Assembly: GCF_042686195.1 (NCBI RefSeq)
Contig: NZ_JBHUOQ010000001.1
Coordinates: 1-64,000, forward strand
Direction: 5' to 3'
Source: Corticicoccus populi
GTDB taxonomy: Bacteria > Bacillota > Bacilli > Staphylococcales > Salinicoccaceae
Length of the DNA stretch: 64,000 nucleotides
Under the pieces are notes generated by a model. It did not search any database. It was not told the DNA's origin and saw only the letters and a program-made list of their open reading frames with translations. Shown here in pieces: positions 34,187 to 43,884 of this stretch (positions are counted from its first letter, which is position 1; each line of letters starts with the position of its first letter). Both the position numbers and the translations under genes were made by a program.

Positions 34187-35317
34187 ATGAATTCAGTAAC
34201 ATTAGTGATTTTTATGGTGGTGACAGGTTCTTTAATTGCGGGGTTCACCAACATCCTTGCGATTAAAATGCTGTTTAAACCCTACCATGCTAAATATCTT
34301 TTCGGGATTAAACTGCCGTTCACCCCGGGTGTAGTCCCTGCAAGGCGTAAAGAAGTTTCCGTCAAGCTCGGTCAGATTATTACCGGGCACTTACTGACAC
34401 CGGAAGTGTTTATCAGTAAAATCCGAAAGCCCGAGAGTGAGCGTTTTATCATTTCTTTCATTGACCGGCAGATTCAAACCATTGAAAATGAAAAACTCAG
34501 CATCTCATATTTTCTTGAGCGTCTGAGTGAGGGACTGACGGATAAAATCATTACCGGCTTTAATGAAACGCTGACAGACAAAATACATTCAGAAGGCGAC
34601 CGGCTGTATCATGAAGTCATTTCAGACCTGGTGCCGGAAGATGCACTGCAGGTGATTGACGGGAAAGTTTCCAACATTCAGCCGCAGATAGAAAAAAAGA
34701 TAAAGAGTTACATCACCTCTGAAAAGGGCTATAACGATTTATATGTAATGGTGGATGAGTTTATAGAACACAGAGGGAGACTTGCTAAAACTTTGAAACT
34801 GTTCCTGACAAAAGAATCGATTGTTGAAAGTATTCAGCGGGAAGTGATTAAGTTAAGTGAACACCCGAAAATGACGGGTATTATGAATGAATTTATCTCC
34901 TCTGAATATGAAAAGATCAAGACGAGCAGAGTTTCTGACTTCATGAGTGAAAAAGACAAATCAGAGCTCGAATCAAATATCGTTCAGACCGTCGGGAAAT
35001 GGATTAACATTGAACGCCTGCTTGAAAAGCCGGTCGCAGAATTCAATCCTGCGCTGTTTGAGTCATTTAAAGAACGCGGTAAGTATAAGCTTCTTGATAA
35101 CATGACGGATTATTTATCAGTAAATATGGTAAGGATAATGGATAAGCTGCAACTCGCTGAGCTGATTAAGGAACAGATTGACAGCTTTGAGATAGAGAAG
35201 CTCGAGGAACTGGTAATGGATGTTGCAAAAAAAGAGTTTCAGATGATTACTTTACTCGGCTTTATATTAGGTGCGGTTGTCGGCTTTGTACAGGGCTTGA
35301 TTGTCGTATTTTTATAA
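34187..35317 (+). CDS. DUF445 membrane protein, YheB-like
   Basis: 376 residues. An N-terminal hydrophobic segment (about 1-28) with NILAIKMLFKPYHAKY and FTPGVVPARRKE, a long helical charged middle and a C-terminal membrane segment (LLGFILGAVVGFVQGLIVVF). The layout matches Bacillus YheB, found in spore and vegetative membranes; its function is unknown. It precedes a YheA-like gene as in Bacillus (yheB-yheA). Confidence 0.8.
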   Translation: MNSVTLVIFMVVTGSLIAGFTNILAIKMLFKPYHAKYLFGIKLPFTPGVVPARRKEVSVKLGQIITGHLLTPEVFISKIRKPESERFIISFIDRQIQTIENEKLSISYFLERLSEGLTDKIITGFNETLTDKIHSEGDRLYHEVISDLVPEDALQVIDGKVSNIQPQIEKKIKSYITSEKGYNDLYVMVDEFIEHRGRLAKTLKLFLTKESIVESIQREVIKLSEHPKMTGIMNEFISSEYEKIKTSRVSDFMSEKDKSELESNIVQTVGKWINIERLLEKPVAEFNPALFESFKERGKYKLLDNMTDYLSVNMVRIMDKLQLAELIKEQIDSFEIEKLEELVMDVAKKEFQMITLLGFILGAVVGFVQGLIVVFL

Positions 35318-35370
35318 TTGGGTGAAATGTGTTAAAGTAGTTGTAGCCAAATAATAAAGGAGTTTGACTA

Positions 35371-35721
35371 ATGACAGTAAATGTATATGATCAGGCGAAT
35401 GCACTTGAAAGTGCACTGCGCAGTTCTGAAGAATTCAACACTATGAAAGACTTATATGGAAAGGTCAACGGCAATGAAGAATCAAAAGCATTGTTTGATG
35501 AGTTCCGTACAGTTCAATTAGAACTTCAACAAAAACAAATGCAGGGTGAAGAAATCGGCGAAGAAGATGTGATGAAAGCTCAACAAACTGCTGCAGAAAT
35601 TGAAAAAGACGAAAATATCCGTTCATTAATGGAAGCAGAACAGAAAATGAGCCAGCTGATTCAGGATTTAAACCGTGTTATCATGAAGCCGATTGAAGAA
35701 TTATACGGTGAAAACAGCTAA
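35371..35721 (+). CDS. YlbF/YmcA-family protein, YheA-like
   Basis: 116 residues, all helical and acidic, in the YlbF/YmcA (Com_YlbF) family. The conserved segment is EEFNTMKDLYGKVNGNEESK followed by FDEFRTVQLELQQKQ. YlbF and YmcA are RNase Y-associated factors in Bacillus; the YheA branch has no established role. AAGGAG precedes the ATG. It is the last gene before a terminator and the yhaOMN block. Confidence 0.82.
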   Translation: MTVNVYDQANALESALRSSEEFNTMKDLYGKVNGNEESKALFDEFRTVQLELQQKQMQGEEIGEEDVMKAQQTAAEIEKDENIRSLMEAEQKMSQLIQDLNRVIMKPIEELYGENS

Positions 35722-35741
35722 TATAAATTAATTTGTTACGG

Positions 35742-35770
35742 AGGTCTGTTACAGGGCCTCTTTTGTTTTT
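35742..35770 (+). terminator. Terminator after the YheA-like gene
   Basis: GAGGTC pairs with GGCCTC around a 7-base loop, followed by TTTTGTTTTT. Confidence 0.7.
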
Positions 35771-35822
35771 AATTTTGATATAATGGATATAGATTGATTT
35801 GTGATAAGAGGATGTGACATGA

Positions 35823-37007
35823 ATGGTTAAATTTATTCATTGTGCGGACCTTCATCTCGACAGTCCGTTTAGATCGAGAAACAAGATGCCGCATAATATA
35901 TTCGAGGCACTGACTGAGAGCACGTATAAAAGTGTCACTAAAATGATTGATACTGCGATTGATGAACAGGTGGATTTTATTATCATCGCAGGCGATGTAT
36001 TCGACCGTGCAAACCGTACGCTGAAGTCCGAAATATTTTTAAAGCGGGCATTTGAACGGCTGAAAGACAACGGGATTTTTGCCTATATCATTCACGGGAA
36101 TCATGATCCGCTGACTGAGGGGATTAAAACATCCTGGCCGGATAATGTCAGCGTGTTTAAAGAGCAGGTCGAAACCTACCAGACGGTCAGTTCCAAAGGG
36201 GAGAATGTTTACCTGCACGGTTTCAGTTATTTCATGGATGATTCATATGAAAATAAACTCGATGACTACCCGGTGAACACGATGAACCAGGGGATTCATA
36301 TCGGTATTCTTCACGGTACATATTCGAAGAGCAGTCATAAACAGGAACGCTACACCGAATTTAATCTGGAAACATTGAATTCGAAACTGTATCATTACTG
36401 GGCGCTCGGACATATTCATGTCAGAGAACAGTTGTCAGATCTTCCGCCGATTCATTATCCCGGAAATATTCAGGGACGTCATAAAAATGAATACGGTGAA
36501 AAAGGGTTTCTTCTGGTCGAAGGTGATGATGTGTATTTAAATACGAAGTTCATCCCGTCACAGGACATTATTTTCGCAGCCTATACGCTCGATGTTAAAG
36601 AGATTAACAAGCAGGATTTGTATCAGGCTGTTGCCGAATTTAAAAACCGTCTCCGTGAGCAGGGACGCCTCATTATTCAGCTTGAATTATATTATGAGGG
36701 TGAAGATGAAATGACAGAGTCTGACTTTAATGAAGTCATTGAGCTCTTAAAAGAAGATGAGAACGGTCTGAAACAGTTTGTCTGGATTGACCGTCTGACT
36801 TTAAAGTATTTAAATGAAGACCAGATTGCGCTCTTAAATGATATTAAAGCAAGTTATTCAGGCAATGAAGATATTTTTAAGGAGTCTTTGAATTCCATGT
36901 ACATGGATCCAAAACTGAATCGTTTCCTGCCTGATATACAGACGCTCGACAAAGAAGAATTTTTAAAAGAAGGCGAAGAACGCCTGAAAATGTTGATGAG
37001 GAAGTAG
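35823..37007 (+). CDS. yhaO: SbcD-like metallophosphoesterase YhaO
   Basis: 394 residues. All metal-binding motifs of a Mre11/SbcD-type nuclease are present: CADLHLD, AGDVFDR, GNHD, LHGTY and GHIH. Together with YhaN it should form an SbcCD-like complex acting on DNA ends. It starts a tight run yhaO-yhaN-yhaM with gaps of 7 and 12 bases. An out-of-frame ATG overlaps the start codon region. Confidence 0.88.
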   Translation: MVKFIHCADLHLDSPFRSRNKMPHNIFEALTESTYKSVTKMIDTAIDEQVDFIIIAGDVFDRANRTLKSEIFLKRAFERLKDNGIFAYIIHGNHDPLTEGIKTSWPDNVSVFKEQVETYQTVSSKGENVYLHGFSYFMDDSYENKLDDYPVNTMNQGIHIGILHGTYSKSSHKQERYTEFNLETLNSKLYHYWALGHIHVREQLSDLPPIHYPGNIQGRHKNEYGEKGFLLVEGDDVYLNTKFIPSQDIIFAAYTLDVKEINKQDLYQAVAEFKNRLREQGRLIIQLELYYEGEDEMTESDFNEVIELLKEDENGLKQFVWIDRLTLKYLNEDQIALLNDIKASYSGNEDIFKESLNSMYMDPKLNRFLPDIQTLDKEEFLKEGEERLKMLMRK

Positions 37008-37014
37008 TGATGAT

Positions 37015-39942
37015 ATGAAGATAGTATCACTGAATATATACGGCTACGGAAAGATTAAAGAAACTGTAATCAATACGAATCATCAGTTGGTGCAGATTTT
37101 CGGTGAGAATGAAGCGGGTAAATCAACAACGATGTCCTTCATCCATTCGATACTGTTCGGTTTCCCGACACGTAAAGAGCAGGAACCGAGAAGAGAACCG
37201 AGAATGCACAATCTCTATGGTGGAAAGCTGGTTGTGACTTTTCCTGATGAGGACGGACATATTGAAATTGAACGGGTTAAAGGGAAAGTTCAGGGTGATG
37301 TGAAAGTCTATCTGCCTGACGGTACGACACGCGGTGAAGACTGGCTCATTAAAAAGCTCAATTACATCGACAAGAAGACCTACCGTTCAATTTTTTCTTT
37401 TGATGTACTCGGCCTGCAGGATATTCATAAAAATATGACAGAAGATAAGCTACAGGAGTATCTTTTACGGGCAGGGGCACTCGGTTCTCATGAATATGAT
37501 GAGATGATGTCTGCAATTGACCAGGAATTAAAGCTCATCTATAAGAAGAACGGGATTAATCCCGAGGTGAACCAGGAGCTCGAGGAACTTCGTGAATTAA
37601 ACGGCAGAATCAACAAGCTTGAAGAGACTGAAGAACGTTACAAGTATTTAACCACTGAAAAGTTGAAAACAGAAGAAAGTGTATCTGCCAAGAAAAATGC
37701 ATTGTTCCAGCTCGAAACGATCCGTAAACAGAAGATGAAAGAAATTATGTATCATAAAGATATTAAAGACTGGAAAGTGCTTGAAGGAAAATTAAATATC
37801 GCACCTGTTGTCTTCCCTGAAAAAGGGATTGAACGATATGAGAGACTTCAAAATAATATTAAACAGATTCACCGCGACCTTGACCTCCGTTCAGAGAAAT
37901 TAAAGACTTTAAAACACGAGATTAATGCGGTTGAACTGCCGGATCCAAAAGACATGAATTACCTCAGTGTCCTTCAAAAAAGAGAGCCGGATATTAAACA
38001 GAAGAATCTCGAAGTTTCACGACTCGATCTCAATATGCAGAACCTGGAAGATGAAAACATTCAGCTCAGACAGGATATCGGCTGGCAGAAAGAGCATGAG
38101 GAAGTAGATGACTCCAATATTGTTAAGGAATCTGTGCAGACACTTCTCGCAAAATTTGATGAAGTATCTCTTGAAGAGCAGTACTTAATACGGGAGATTG
38201 ACCATTTAAAGTCTGATATTAATCAACTGGATCAGGAAATCATTGAACTTGAGAATGCACAGATCAGTGATTCCCGTGTCAAAGCCAAACAGGAAGTGGT
38301 TCAGCGTGAAGTTGAACTGAAAGAAAAAGAAAAAATGTTTAAGCTGATTGAAAAAGAGTACGAACGTGAAAAGCGTGAACGTGACCGTGTAAAACGCGGG
38401 CAGTCTGCTCTAATCATCGGTATCAGTGTCATCACACTGTTAATCAGTGTGTATTACTTCTTCACAGATTCCCTGTTAATGGGCGGAGTCTTTCTTTTAG
38501 TCGGGGCAATCGGTCTGATATTCCTGTTCTTTATGAACAGAGATCATGATGACTCTCTCAAAATGGACTACGAACGTGAAGTGAAAGACCTTCAGACGGA
38601 AATCGATTATATGAAAGAGCGCACAGATGTCGACTTTGATTTGAATGAGGCACGCGATTTAAAAATGGACCTTCGGACATTGAACGCAAAGCGTATTTCA
38701 TTTAAAGTGAAAATTGAAGAATTAAAACAGACACTCTCAGTGAAAGAGACACATAGAGATCAGCTGAATACGAGTCTTTTAAATGCGAAACGCGCACTTA
38801 AAATCAATACTGAGATTGAAAATAAAAACATTATTGATGCGATTCATACCATTCGTGAGATTAAACATAAGCGCAATCAGATTAACCGCCACATGGTTGA
38901 GAAGGGTAATCTGTTAAAGGCACTTCAGGAATTTAAACAGGAAGTGAAAGCTGACGTTAAAGATCTTGGAATCGAATTTTATGAGGCAACGATATTTTTC
39001 GATGTCGGTCAACTGCTTGAAGAAATGAAGACAAATAAGGCGAATTACCATCGTCTGGATGATCAGATTAAACTGATTGAGAGCGAACTGTCCAAACTTC
39101 AGGAGCGTCTCAATGAAGCGGAACAAGAAGTCCGCGGTCTGTTTGATTACGTCGAAGCAGAAGATGAAGAAGCATTTTATTATTATGCGAGAAAGTACGA
39201 AGAGTACCAGGACAACACACGCCGCTTCAAAACACTCAATGATAAACTTGAAGAAGAACATTTTGATTATGCTGCGAGAAATGAACTGTCTAATTTCATG
39301 CTGGCTGATTTGAAGGATGAAGAAGAGCACATCAACGGCCAGATTGATTCATTCAACGGAAAAATCCAGGATGAGCAGCAGATACTGGCAGAACTCAATC
39401 AGGAAATTACCCATTTAGAGGGTGACGGGAAACTTTCAGAGCTGAATCATTTATTCGAAATGAAGAAAAATATCATTGAAGAATTGTCCAAGGAATATAT
39501 GTCTCTCTACTATATTAAATTATTGATTGAGACACATATTAAAGCGATTAAAGATGAACGTCTGCCAATAGTGATTGAAGAGGCCAGAAGCATATTTGAA
39601 TATGTGACTAAAGGCCGCTATATTAATGTAGTATACGACGATAACGGCATCACAGTCAGACACAGCAACGGACAGGTATTCCATCCGCTTGAATTATCCC
39701 AGTCGACAAAAGAAATGCTGTATATCAGTCTGAGACTGAGTCTGATCAAGGCACTGAAAAGCTATTACCAGCTGCCGATTATCATTGATGATGCATTTGT
39801 TCATTTTGATAAAGAACGTAAGAAAATTATACTGGATTACTTAAGGAATGAAGTAAGTGATCAGGTCATGTACTTTACATGTAATCTTGATTCGTCTATT
39901 GCTTCATCCCAGACAGTGAAATTAAAAGAAAAAGTAAGGTAG
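37015..39942 (+). CDS. yhaN: SbcC/Rad50-like ATPase YhaN
   Basis: 975 residues. Walker A GENEAGKST (30-38) near the N terminus and Walker B LPIIIDDAFVHFD near the C terminus, with long coiled coils between. Unlike SbcC, the middle holds two hydrophobic segments (about 464-510), so the arms may be tied to the membrane; this is a known trait of YhaN. Partner of YhaO. The signature LELSQSTKEMLYISLRLSLI precedes the Walker B. Confidence 0.87.
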   Translation: MKIVSLNIYGYGKIKETVINTNHQLVQIFGENEAGKSTTMSFIHSILFGFPTRKEQEPRREPRMHNLYGGKLVVTFPDEDGHIEIERVKGKVQGDVKVYLPDGTTRGEDWLIKKLNYIDKKTYRSIFSFDVLGLQDIHKNMTEDKLQEYLLRAGALGSHEYDEMMSAIDQELKLIYKKNGINPEVNQELEELRELNGRINKLEETEERYKYLTTEKLKTEESVSAKKNALFQLETIRKQKMKEIMYHKDIKDWKVLEGKLNIAPVVFPEKGIERYERLQNNIKQIHRDLDLRSEKLKTLKHEINAVELPDPKDMNYLSVLQKREPDIKQKNLEVSRLDLNMQNLEDENIQLRQDIGWQKEHEEVDDSNIVKESVQTLLAKFDEVSLEEQYLIREIDHLKSDINQLDQEIIELENAQISDSRVKAKQEVVQREVELKEKEKMFKLIEKEYEREKRERDRVKRGQSALIIGISVITLLISVYYFFTDSLLMGGVFLLVGAIGLIFLFFMNRDHDDSLKMDYEREVKDLQTEIDYMKERTDVDFDLNEARDLKMDLRTLNAKRISFKVKIEELKQTLSVKETHRDQLNTSLLNAKRALKINTEIENKNIIDAIHTIREIKHKRNQINRHMVEKGNLLKALQEFKQEVKADVKDLGIEFYEATIFFDVGQLLEEMKTNKANYHRLDDQIKLIESELSKLQERLNEAEQEVRGLFDYVEAEDEEAFYYYARKYEEYQDNTRRFKTLNDKLEEEHFDYAARNELSNFMLADLKDEEEHINGQIDSFNGKIQDEQQILAELNQEITHLEGDGKLSELNHLFEMKKNIIEELSKEYMSLYYIKLLIETHIKAIKDERLPIVIEEARSIFEYVTKGRYINVVYDDNGITVRHSNGQVFHPLELSQSTKEMLYISLRLSLIKALKSYYQLPIIIDDAFVHFDKERKKIILDYLRNEVSDQVMYFTCNLDSSIASSQTVKLKEKVR

Positions 39943-39954
39943 GAGTGAGGGATA

Positions 39955-40896
39955 TTGACCAGCATCGCTAACTTAAAAGCAGGGGACAGTGTAGAAACAT
40001 TCTACCTGATTAAACGTGCCCAGCAGGGCGTCACGACACAAGGTAAACCTTATATGACACTTTACCTTCAGGACCGTTCCGGCGAGATTGAATCAAAACT
40101 CTGGACAGTTTCCAAAGAGGATATGGCAGTGCTTGTTCCGGAAGCTTTAATCAAAGTCAAAGGAGACGTCATTGATTACCGCAACAAGAAGCAGATGAAA
40201 ATTGCGATGTATCGTCTTGCAAATGAAAGTGACGGCTTAAGCCCGAAAGATTTTGTCGAAAAGGCACCGCTTGATGAGGATACATTGTTTGACAGTATTA
40301 TGGATTATACTTTGAAAATCGAGAGCGGCAGTCTGCAAAGAATTGTCAGACAGCTCATAGGAAAGTATAAAAAAGAGTTTCTGACATTTCCGGCTGCGAT
40401 GACCAACCATCATGATTTTGTTTCGGGCCTTGCATATCATGTCCACTATATGCTGAGAACTGCAGAAGCACTGTGTGATATTTATCCGTCACTCAACAGA
40501 AGCCTGCTGTACAGCGGGATTATTCTGCATGATATTGGTAAAGTGAAAGAATTGTCCGGTCCTGTCGGTACAACATACACGACAGAGGGTAACCTGGTCG
40601 GTCACATCGTCATTGCCTGTGAGGAAATTACGAAGATGGCAGATGAGCTGAATATTGAAGGTGAAGAAGTGCTGCTCCTTAAACATTTAATACTCGCACA
40701 TCACGGCAAGCTTGAGTACGGCTCGCCGAAAGCACCGATGTTAAAAGAAGCAGAAATTTTGAACTTTATAGACAACATTGACGCACGCATGATGATGATG
40801 GACAAACACATCGACAACGTAGAGCCGGGTACATTTACAGACCGTATCTTCCCGCTCGAAGGCCGGTTCTTCTACCGTCCGGAAACATTAAATTGA
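39955..40896 (+). CDS. yhaM: 3'-5' exoribonuclease YhaM (CbfI)
   Basis: 313 residues. An OB fold (about 10-95) for nucleic-acid binding is followed by an HD domain with metal ligands in YHVHYML, LHDIGK (about 192-197) and LAHHGK. YhaM trims a few bases from RNA 3' ends in Gram-positive cells. Start is TTG 39955 after GGAGTGAGG. Last gene of the yhaONM run. Confidence 0.92.
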   Translation: MTSIANLKAGDSVETFYLIKRAQQGVTTQGKPYMTLYLQDRSGEIESKLWTVSKEDMAVLVPEALIKVKGDVIDYRNKKQMKIAMYRLANESDGLSPKDFVEKAPLDEDTLFDSIMDYTLKIESGSLQRIVRQLIGKYKKEFLTFPAAMTNHHDFVSGLAYHVHYMLRTAEALCDIYPSLNRSLLYSGIILHDIGKVKELSGPVGTTYTTEGNLVGHIVIACEEITKMADELNIEGEEVLLLKHLILAHHGKLEYGSPKAPMLKEAEILNFIDNIDARMMMMDKHIDNVEPGTFTDRIFPLEGRFFYRPETLN

Positions 40897-40899
40897 TAA

Positions 40900-40944
40900 G
40901 AAGCATGTATGATTGGGAATTATCCGGTCATACATGCTTTTTTG
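40900..40944 (+). terminator. Terminator after yhaM
   Basis: AAGCATGTATGA/TCATACATGCTT then a T7 tract. Confidence 0.87.
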
Positions 40945-41045
40945 TTTATAAATTTTCCCAGAATGCAGGAGTATAGCGGGGACGGTGCATTCAGTTTTAA
41001 ATAGGTCAGAGAGGGCTCAGGAGTTATCCAATCTTATAGAGGGCG

Positions 41046-41086
41046 CAAAAAAGCAGAAACTCATTTTTATAAGAGTTTCTGCTTTC
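41046..41086 (-). terminator. Terminator of prsA
   Basis: AAAGCAGAAACTC/GAGTTTCTGCTTT with T6 on the minus strand. Confidence 0.87.
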
Positions 41087-41103
41087 TTTATCAATTGAAT
41101 ATT

Positions 41104-42111
41104 TTATTCTTCTCCGAGCTCGTCTTCAGGATTTTCTTCTGTGTCAACAGCAGCTTCATCCTGCAAATAAGTGTCTTCGATGAATGTTCTGATGTCTTCA
41201 TTTTCGAATTCAACATTGTATTCATCAAGGAGTGACTGATACATTGTCAGTACTTCATCGGGACTTTCCTGAACTCTTTGGTTCACAATCTGGCGTTTGA
41301 CAGATGATAGCTCATCATCAATATTTTCTTCTTCGCCTCTTAAGATAATATGGTAGCCGAAGTCACTTTTTACCGGTTCTGTTGTCATTTCACCGGGTTC
41401 AAGTTCAAACAGTGCATTTTCAAATGGTTCAACCATCTGTCCTCTCTGTACATAGCCGAGGCTGCCGTTATTTGCAGCACTTCCCGGATCATCGGACTCT
41501 GCTGTCGCAAGTTCCGCGAAATCCGCACCGTCTTCAAGCTGCTGGATTAAATCTTCTGCTTTCTCTCTTGCTTCCTCATCAGTCAGTGCTTCTTCACCTT
41601 CAGGTGCCTCTTCGCCGTCTTCAGTGACGCTGACTAAAATATGAGAGCCTTCCCGTACAGATTCTTTTGCTTCTTCGTCTGTAATATCAAACTCATCGAT
41701 GAAGTAACGGTCATGATACTGAGCGATTAAACGCTGTTGTTTATAGCTTTCAACATCAACATTGCTCTGCTGCTGCTGAAGCATCATAGCAACTTGTTCT
41801 TCGCCGCCCATTTCCTCAATTTCCTGGTCGATTTCCGCCTGAAGATCTTCCTGATTGAGTTCTTCACTGTATTTATCCATTAACACCTTATCTAAAGTGA
41901 GCTGGAAAGTTTGAGTAGCGACCTGCTGGGTGCCCATTTGATTCAGAATATCATCTGCTGTGACATCACCGGCATCACTTGATGCAAGGACCTCTCCAAA
42001 ATCTACGTCACCTTCTGATGTTGTATTTTCCGCTTCTTCTCCGTCATTGGAACAACCTGCGAGACCAATGATACCAAGTGAAACGAGTAGGGGTGCTAAT
42101 TTCTTTTTCAT
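41104..42111 (-). CDS. prsA: Foldase lipoprotein PrsA
   Basis: 335 residues. A lipoprotein signal with lipobox LAGC (Cys20), helical chaperone regions, and a parvulin-type prolyl isomerase domain at about 150-260 (GSHILVSV, then AELATAESDDPGSAANNGSL and GYHIILRGE). It folds exported proteins outside the membrane. The protein is very acidic, with an extra Asp/Glu-rich C-terminal tail. It is next to hit and ecsAB, as in Bacillus and staphylococci. Confidence 0.95.
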   Translation of the reverse strand: MKKKLAPLLVSLGIIGLAGCSNDGEEAENTTSEGDVDFGEVLASSDAGDVTADDILNQMGTQQVATQTFQLTLDKVLMDKYSEELNQEDLQAEIDQEIEEMGGEEQVAMMLQQQQSNVDVESYKQQRLIAQYHDRYFIDEFDITDEEAKESVREGSHILVSVTEDGEEAPEGEEALTDEEAREKAEDLIQQLEDGADFAELATAESDDPGSAANNGSLGYVQRGQMVEPFENALFELEPGEMTTEPVKSDFGYHIILRGEEENIDDELSSVKRQIVNQRVQESPDEVLTMYQSLLDEYNVEFENEDIRTFIEDTYLQDEAAVDTEENPEDELGEE

Positions 42112-42167
42112 GAGTCAGTTCTCCTTTAATTTAACTACGATATACAAGAGCAAATATATCATAAAAA

Positions 42168-42206
42168 AGTGACGGTATACAAATTAAACATGCATACCGT
42201 CACAAT
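42168..42206 (-). terminator. Terminator of the hit-ytxH-like unit
   Basis: GTGACGGTAT/ATACCGTCAC followed on the minus strand by TTTTTTAT. Confidence 0.85.
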
Positions 42207-42244
42207 ATTTTAAAAATTAATACATTTTATCACGAAGCGTGAAT

Positions 42245-42589
42245 TTATTTCTTAGTGAGTTCTTCACCACGGTTTTGAAGATTGTCTACATGCTCCTGAA
42301 TATTTTCGATATTCGGTTTCATATCTGACTGGAAGTTTGAAATCATTGTTTTAATTTCATCGCCGAGATTACTGAAGACTTCCTGTGATTCATGCTTTGT
42401 TTTTAGGAATGAAGACTTCACTTCATCTGCTTCTGTTTTAATCTGGCTGATCTGTGATTTAATACTTCCTGATCCGGATTTCAATGACTGTGTTAAGTCT
42501 TTTCCGGATTTAGGTGCATTCAGTACTGCGATAAGTACACCGCCGGTGACACCGACGAGAAAACCTGCAGTTACATTTTTAAGTTTCAT
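42245..42589 (-). CDS. YtxH-domain protein
   Basis: 114 residues. An N-terminal hydrophobic segment with FLVGVTGGVLIAVLNAPKSG is the YtxH/GvpP signature, followed by a charged helical tail with repeated 'KS' and 'Q' positions. Such proteins are stress-associated membrane proteins of unknown function. It lies 36 bases after hit on the same strand. Confidence 0.82.
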   Translation of the reverse strand: MKLKNVTAGFLVGVTGGVLIAVLNAPKSGKDLTQSLKSGSGSIKSQISQIKTEADEVKSSFLKTKHESQEVFSNLGDEIKTMISNFQSDMKPNIENIQEHVDNLQNRGEELTKK

Positions 42590-42625
42590 ATTGTGTCACT
42601 TCCTTCTCATTTTAATAGGTGCAGA

Positions 42626-43063
42626 TTATTCTGCAGTATCTTTTAAAGCTTCAATGACGGCATCTCTTAACGCCGTTTTTTCTTCATCTGTACGTTCTGT
42701 GGGATCATCTTCCCATTTATATCCAAAACCGTCAAATGAATTATCATAACGCGGGATAATATGGAAGTGAAGATGGAAGACGGACTGTGATGCATAAGAG
42801 CCGTTATTCTGAACAACATTCAATCCTTTCGGCTGGAATGCATCCCTGACTGCCTTCGAGACCTTCGTTACCGCAGAGATCACTTTGGCACCTGTTTCAT
42901 CATCCAGTTCATAAATGTTTTCAATCGGGCGTTTCGGGACGACAAGTGCGTGCCCTTTACATACCGGGAATGCATCCATAAATGCAATCACGTCATCTGT
43001 TTCATATACAATGTTTGCCGGAATTTCTCTGTCTGTAATTTTCTCAAAAATAGTTTTGCTCAT
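42626..43063 (-). CDS. hit: HIT-family hydrolase
   Basis: 145 residues. Catalytic histidine triad HLHFHIIPR (His97, His99, His101). Hint-type enzymes hydrolyse nucleoside phosphoramidates and aminoacyl-AMP. It is divergent from ecsA with 89 bases between, the same arrangement as hit and ecs in Bacillus. Confidence 0.93.
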   Translation of the reverse strand: MSKTIFEKITDREIPANIVYETDDVIAFMDAFPVCKGHALVVPKRPIENIYELDDETGAKVISAVTKVSKAVRDAFQPKGLNVVQNNGSYASQSVFHLHFHIIPRYDNSFDGFGYKWEDDPTERTDEEKTALRDAVIEALKDTAE

Positions 43064-43152
43064 TCGTTGTACCTCCGTCTTATGATTGTGATATATTGTT
43101 CTTTAGAACAAGTATACAAATAATTTAATCGAAATAAAAGGAAGTCGGGCAT

Positions 43153-43884
43153 ATGGTACTGCATATAGATTCATTGACAGGCGGTTATTCTAAAACACCT
43201 GTCATTCATGATATCAGTTTTGATATAAAAAAAGGTGAAATAGTCGGCTTAATCGGTCTGAACGGTGCCGGTAAAAGTACGACAATTAAACACATACTGG
43301 GGCTCTTACGTGCACACAGCGGCACTGTCGAAGTTGCCGGTGAAACGATTGATGATGATGTTGAACGCTACAGAAGACATCTCGCATACATCCCTGAGAC
43401 ACCGATACTCTATGAGGAGTTAACATTACAGGAACATATTGATATGACCGCGATGGCATACGGTATTGATAAAGAGACTGCAGGCCGCCGTGCAGCACCG
43501 CTTTTAAAAGAATTCCGTCTCGATACAAAACTGTCTATGTTCCCATCCCATTTCTCAAAAGGGATGAAGCAGAAAGTGATGCTGATCTGCGCATTTTTAG
43601 TGGAGCCGGATCTCTACATTATTGATGAACCGTTTTTAGGTCTTGATCCGCTTGGTATTGAGTCGCTTATCCGTCTGATGATTCATGAGCGCTCAGAAGA
43701 CCGTTCGATATTAATGAGTACACATATTCTCGCAACAGCGGAACGCTACTGTGATAAATACATCATTATTGATGACGGCAGAGTAGCGGCTGCAGGTACT
43801 CTGGAAGATTTACGAAAACATACAGGCCTCGAAGATGCGACCCTGGATGAAGTGTATTTGAATATTACGGGAGGACAGTTCTGA
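43153..43884 (+). CDS. ecsA: ABC transporter ATP-binding protein EcsA
   Basis: 243 residues. Walker A GLNGAGKST (35-43) and Walker B LYIIDEPFLGLD; the ABC signature is degenerate (FSKGMKQK in place of LSGGQ), as is usual for EcsA. With EcsB it affects regulated membrane proteolysis and protein secretion. The start of ecsB overlaps its stop codon. Confidence 0.92.
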   Translation: MVLHIDSLTGGYSKTPVIHDISFDIKKGEIVGLIGLNGAGKSTTIKHILGLLRAHSGTVEVAGETIDDDVERYRRHLAYIPETPILYEELTLQEHIDMTAMAYGIDKETAGRRAAPLLKEFRLDTKLSMFPSHFSKGMKQKVMLICAFLVEPDLYIIDEPFLGLDPLGIESLIRLMIHERSEDRSILMSTHILATAERYCDKYIIIDDGRVAAAGTLEDLRKHTGLEDATLDEVYLNITGGQF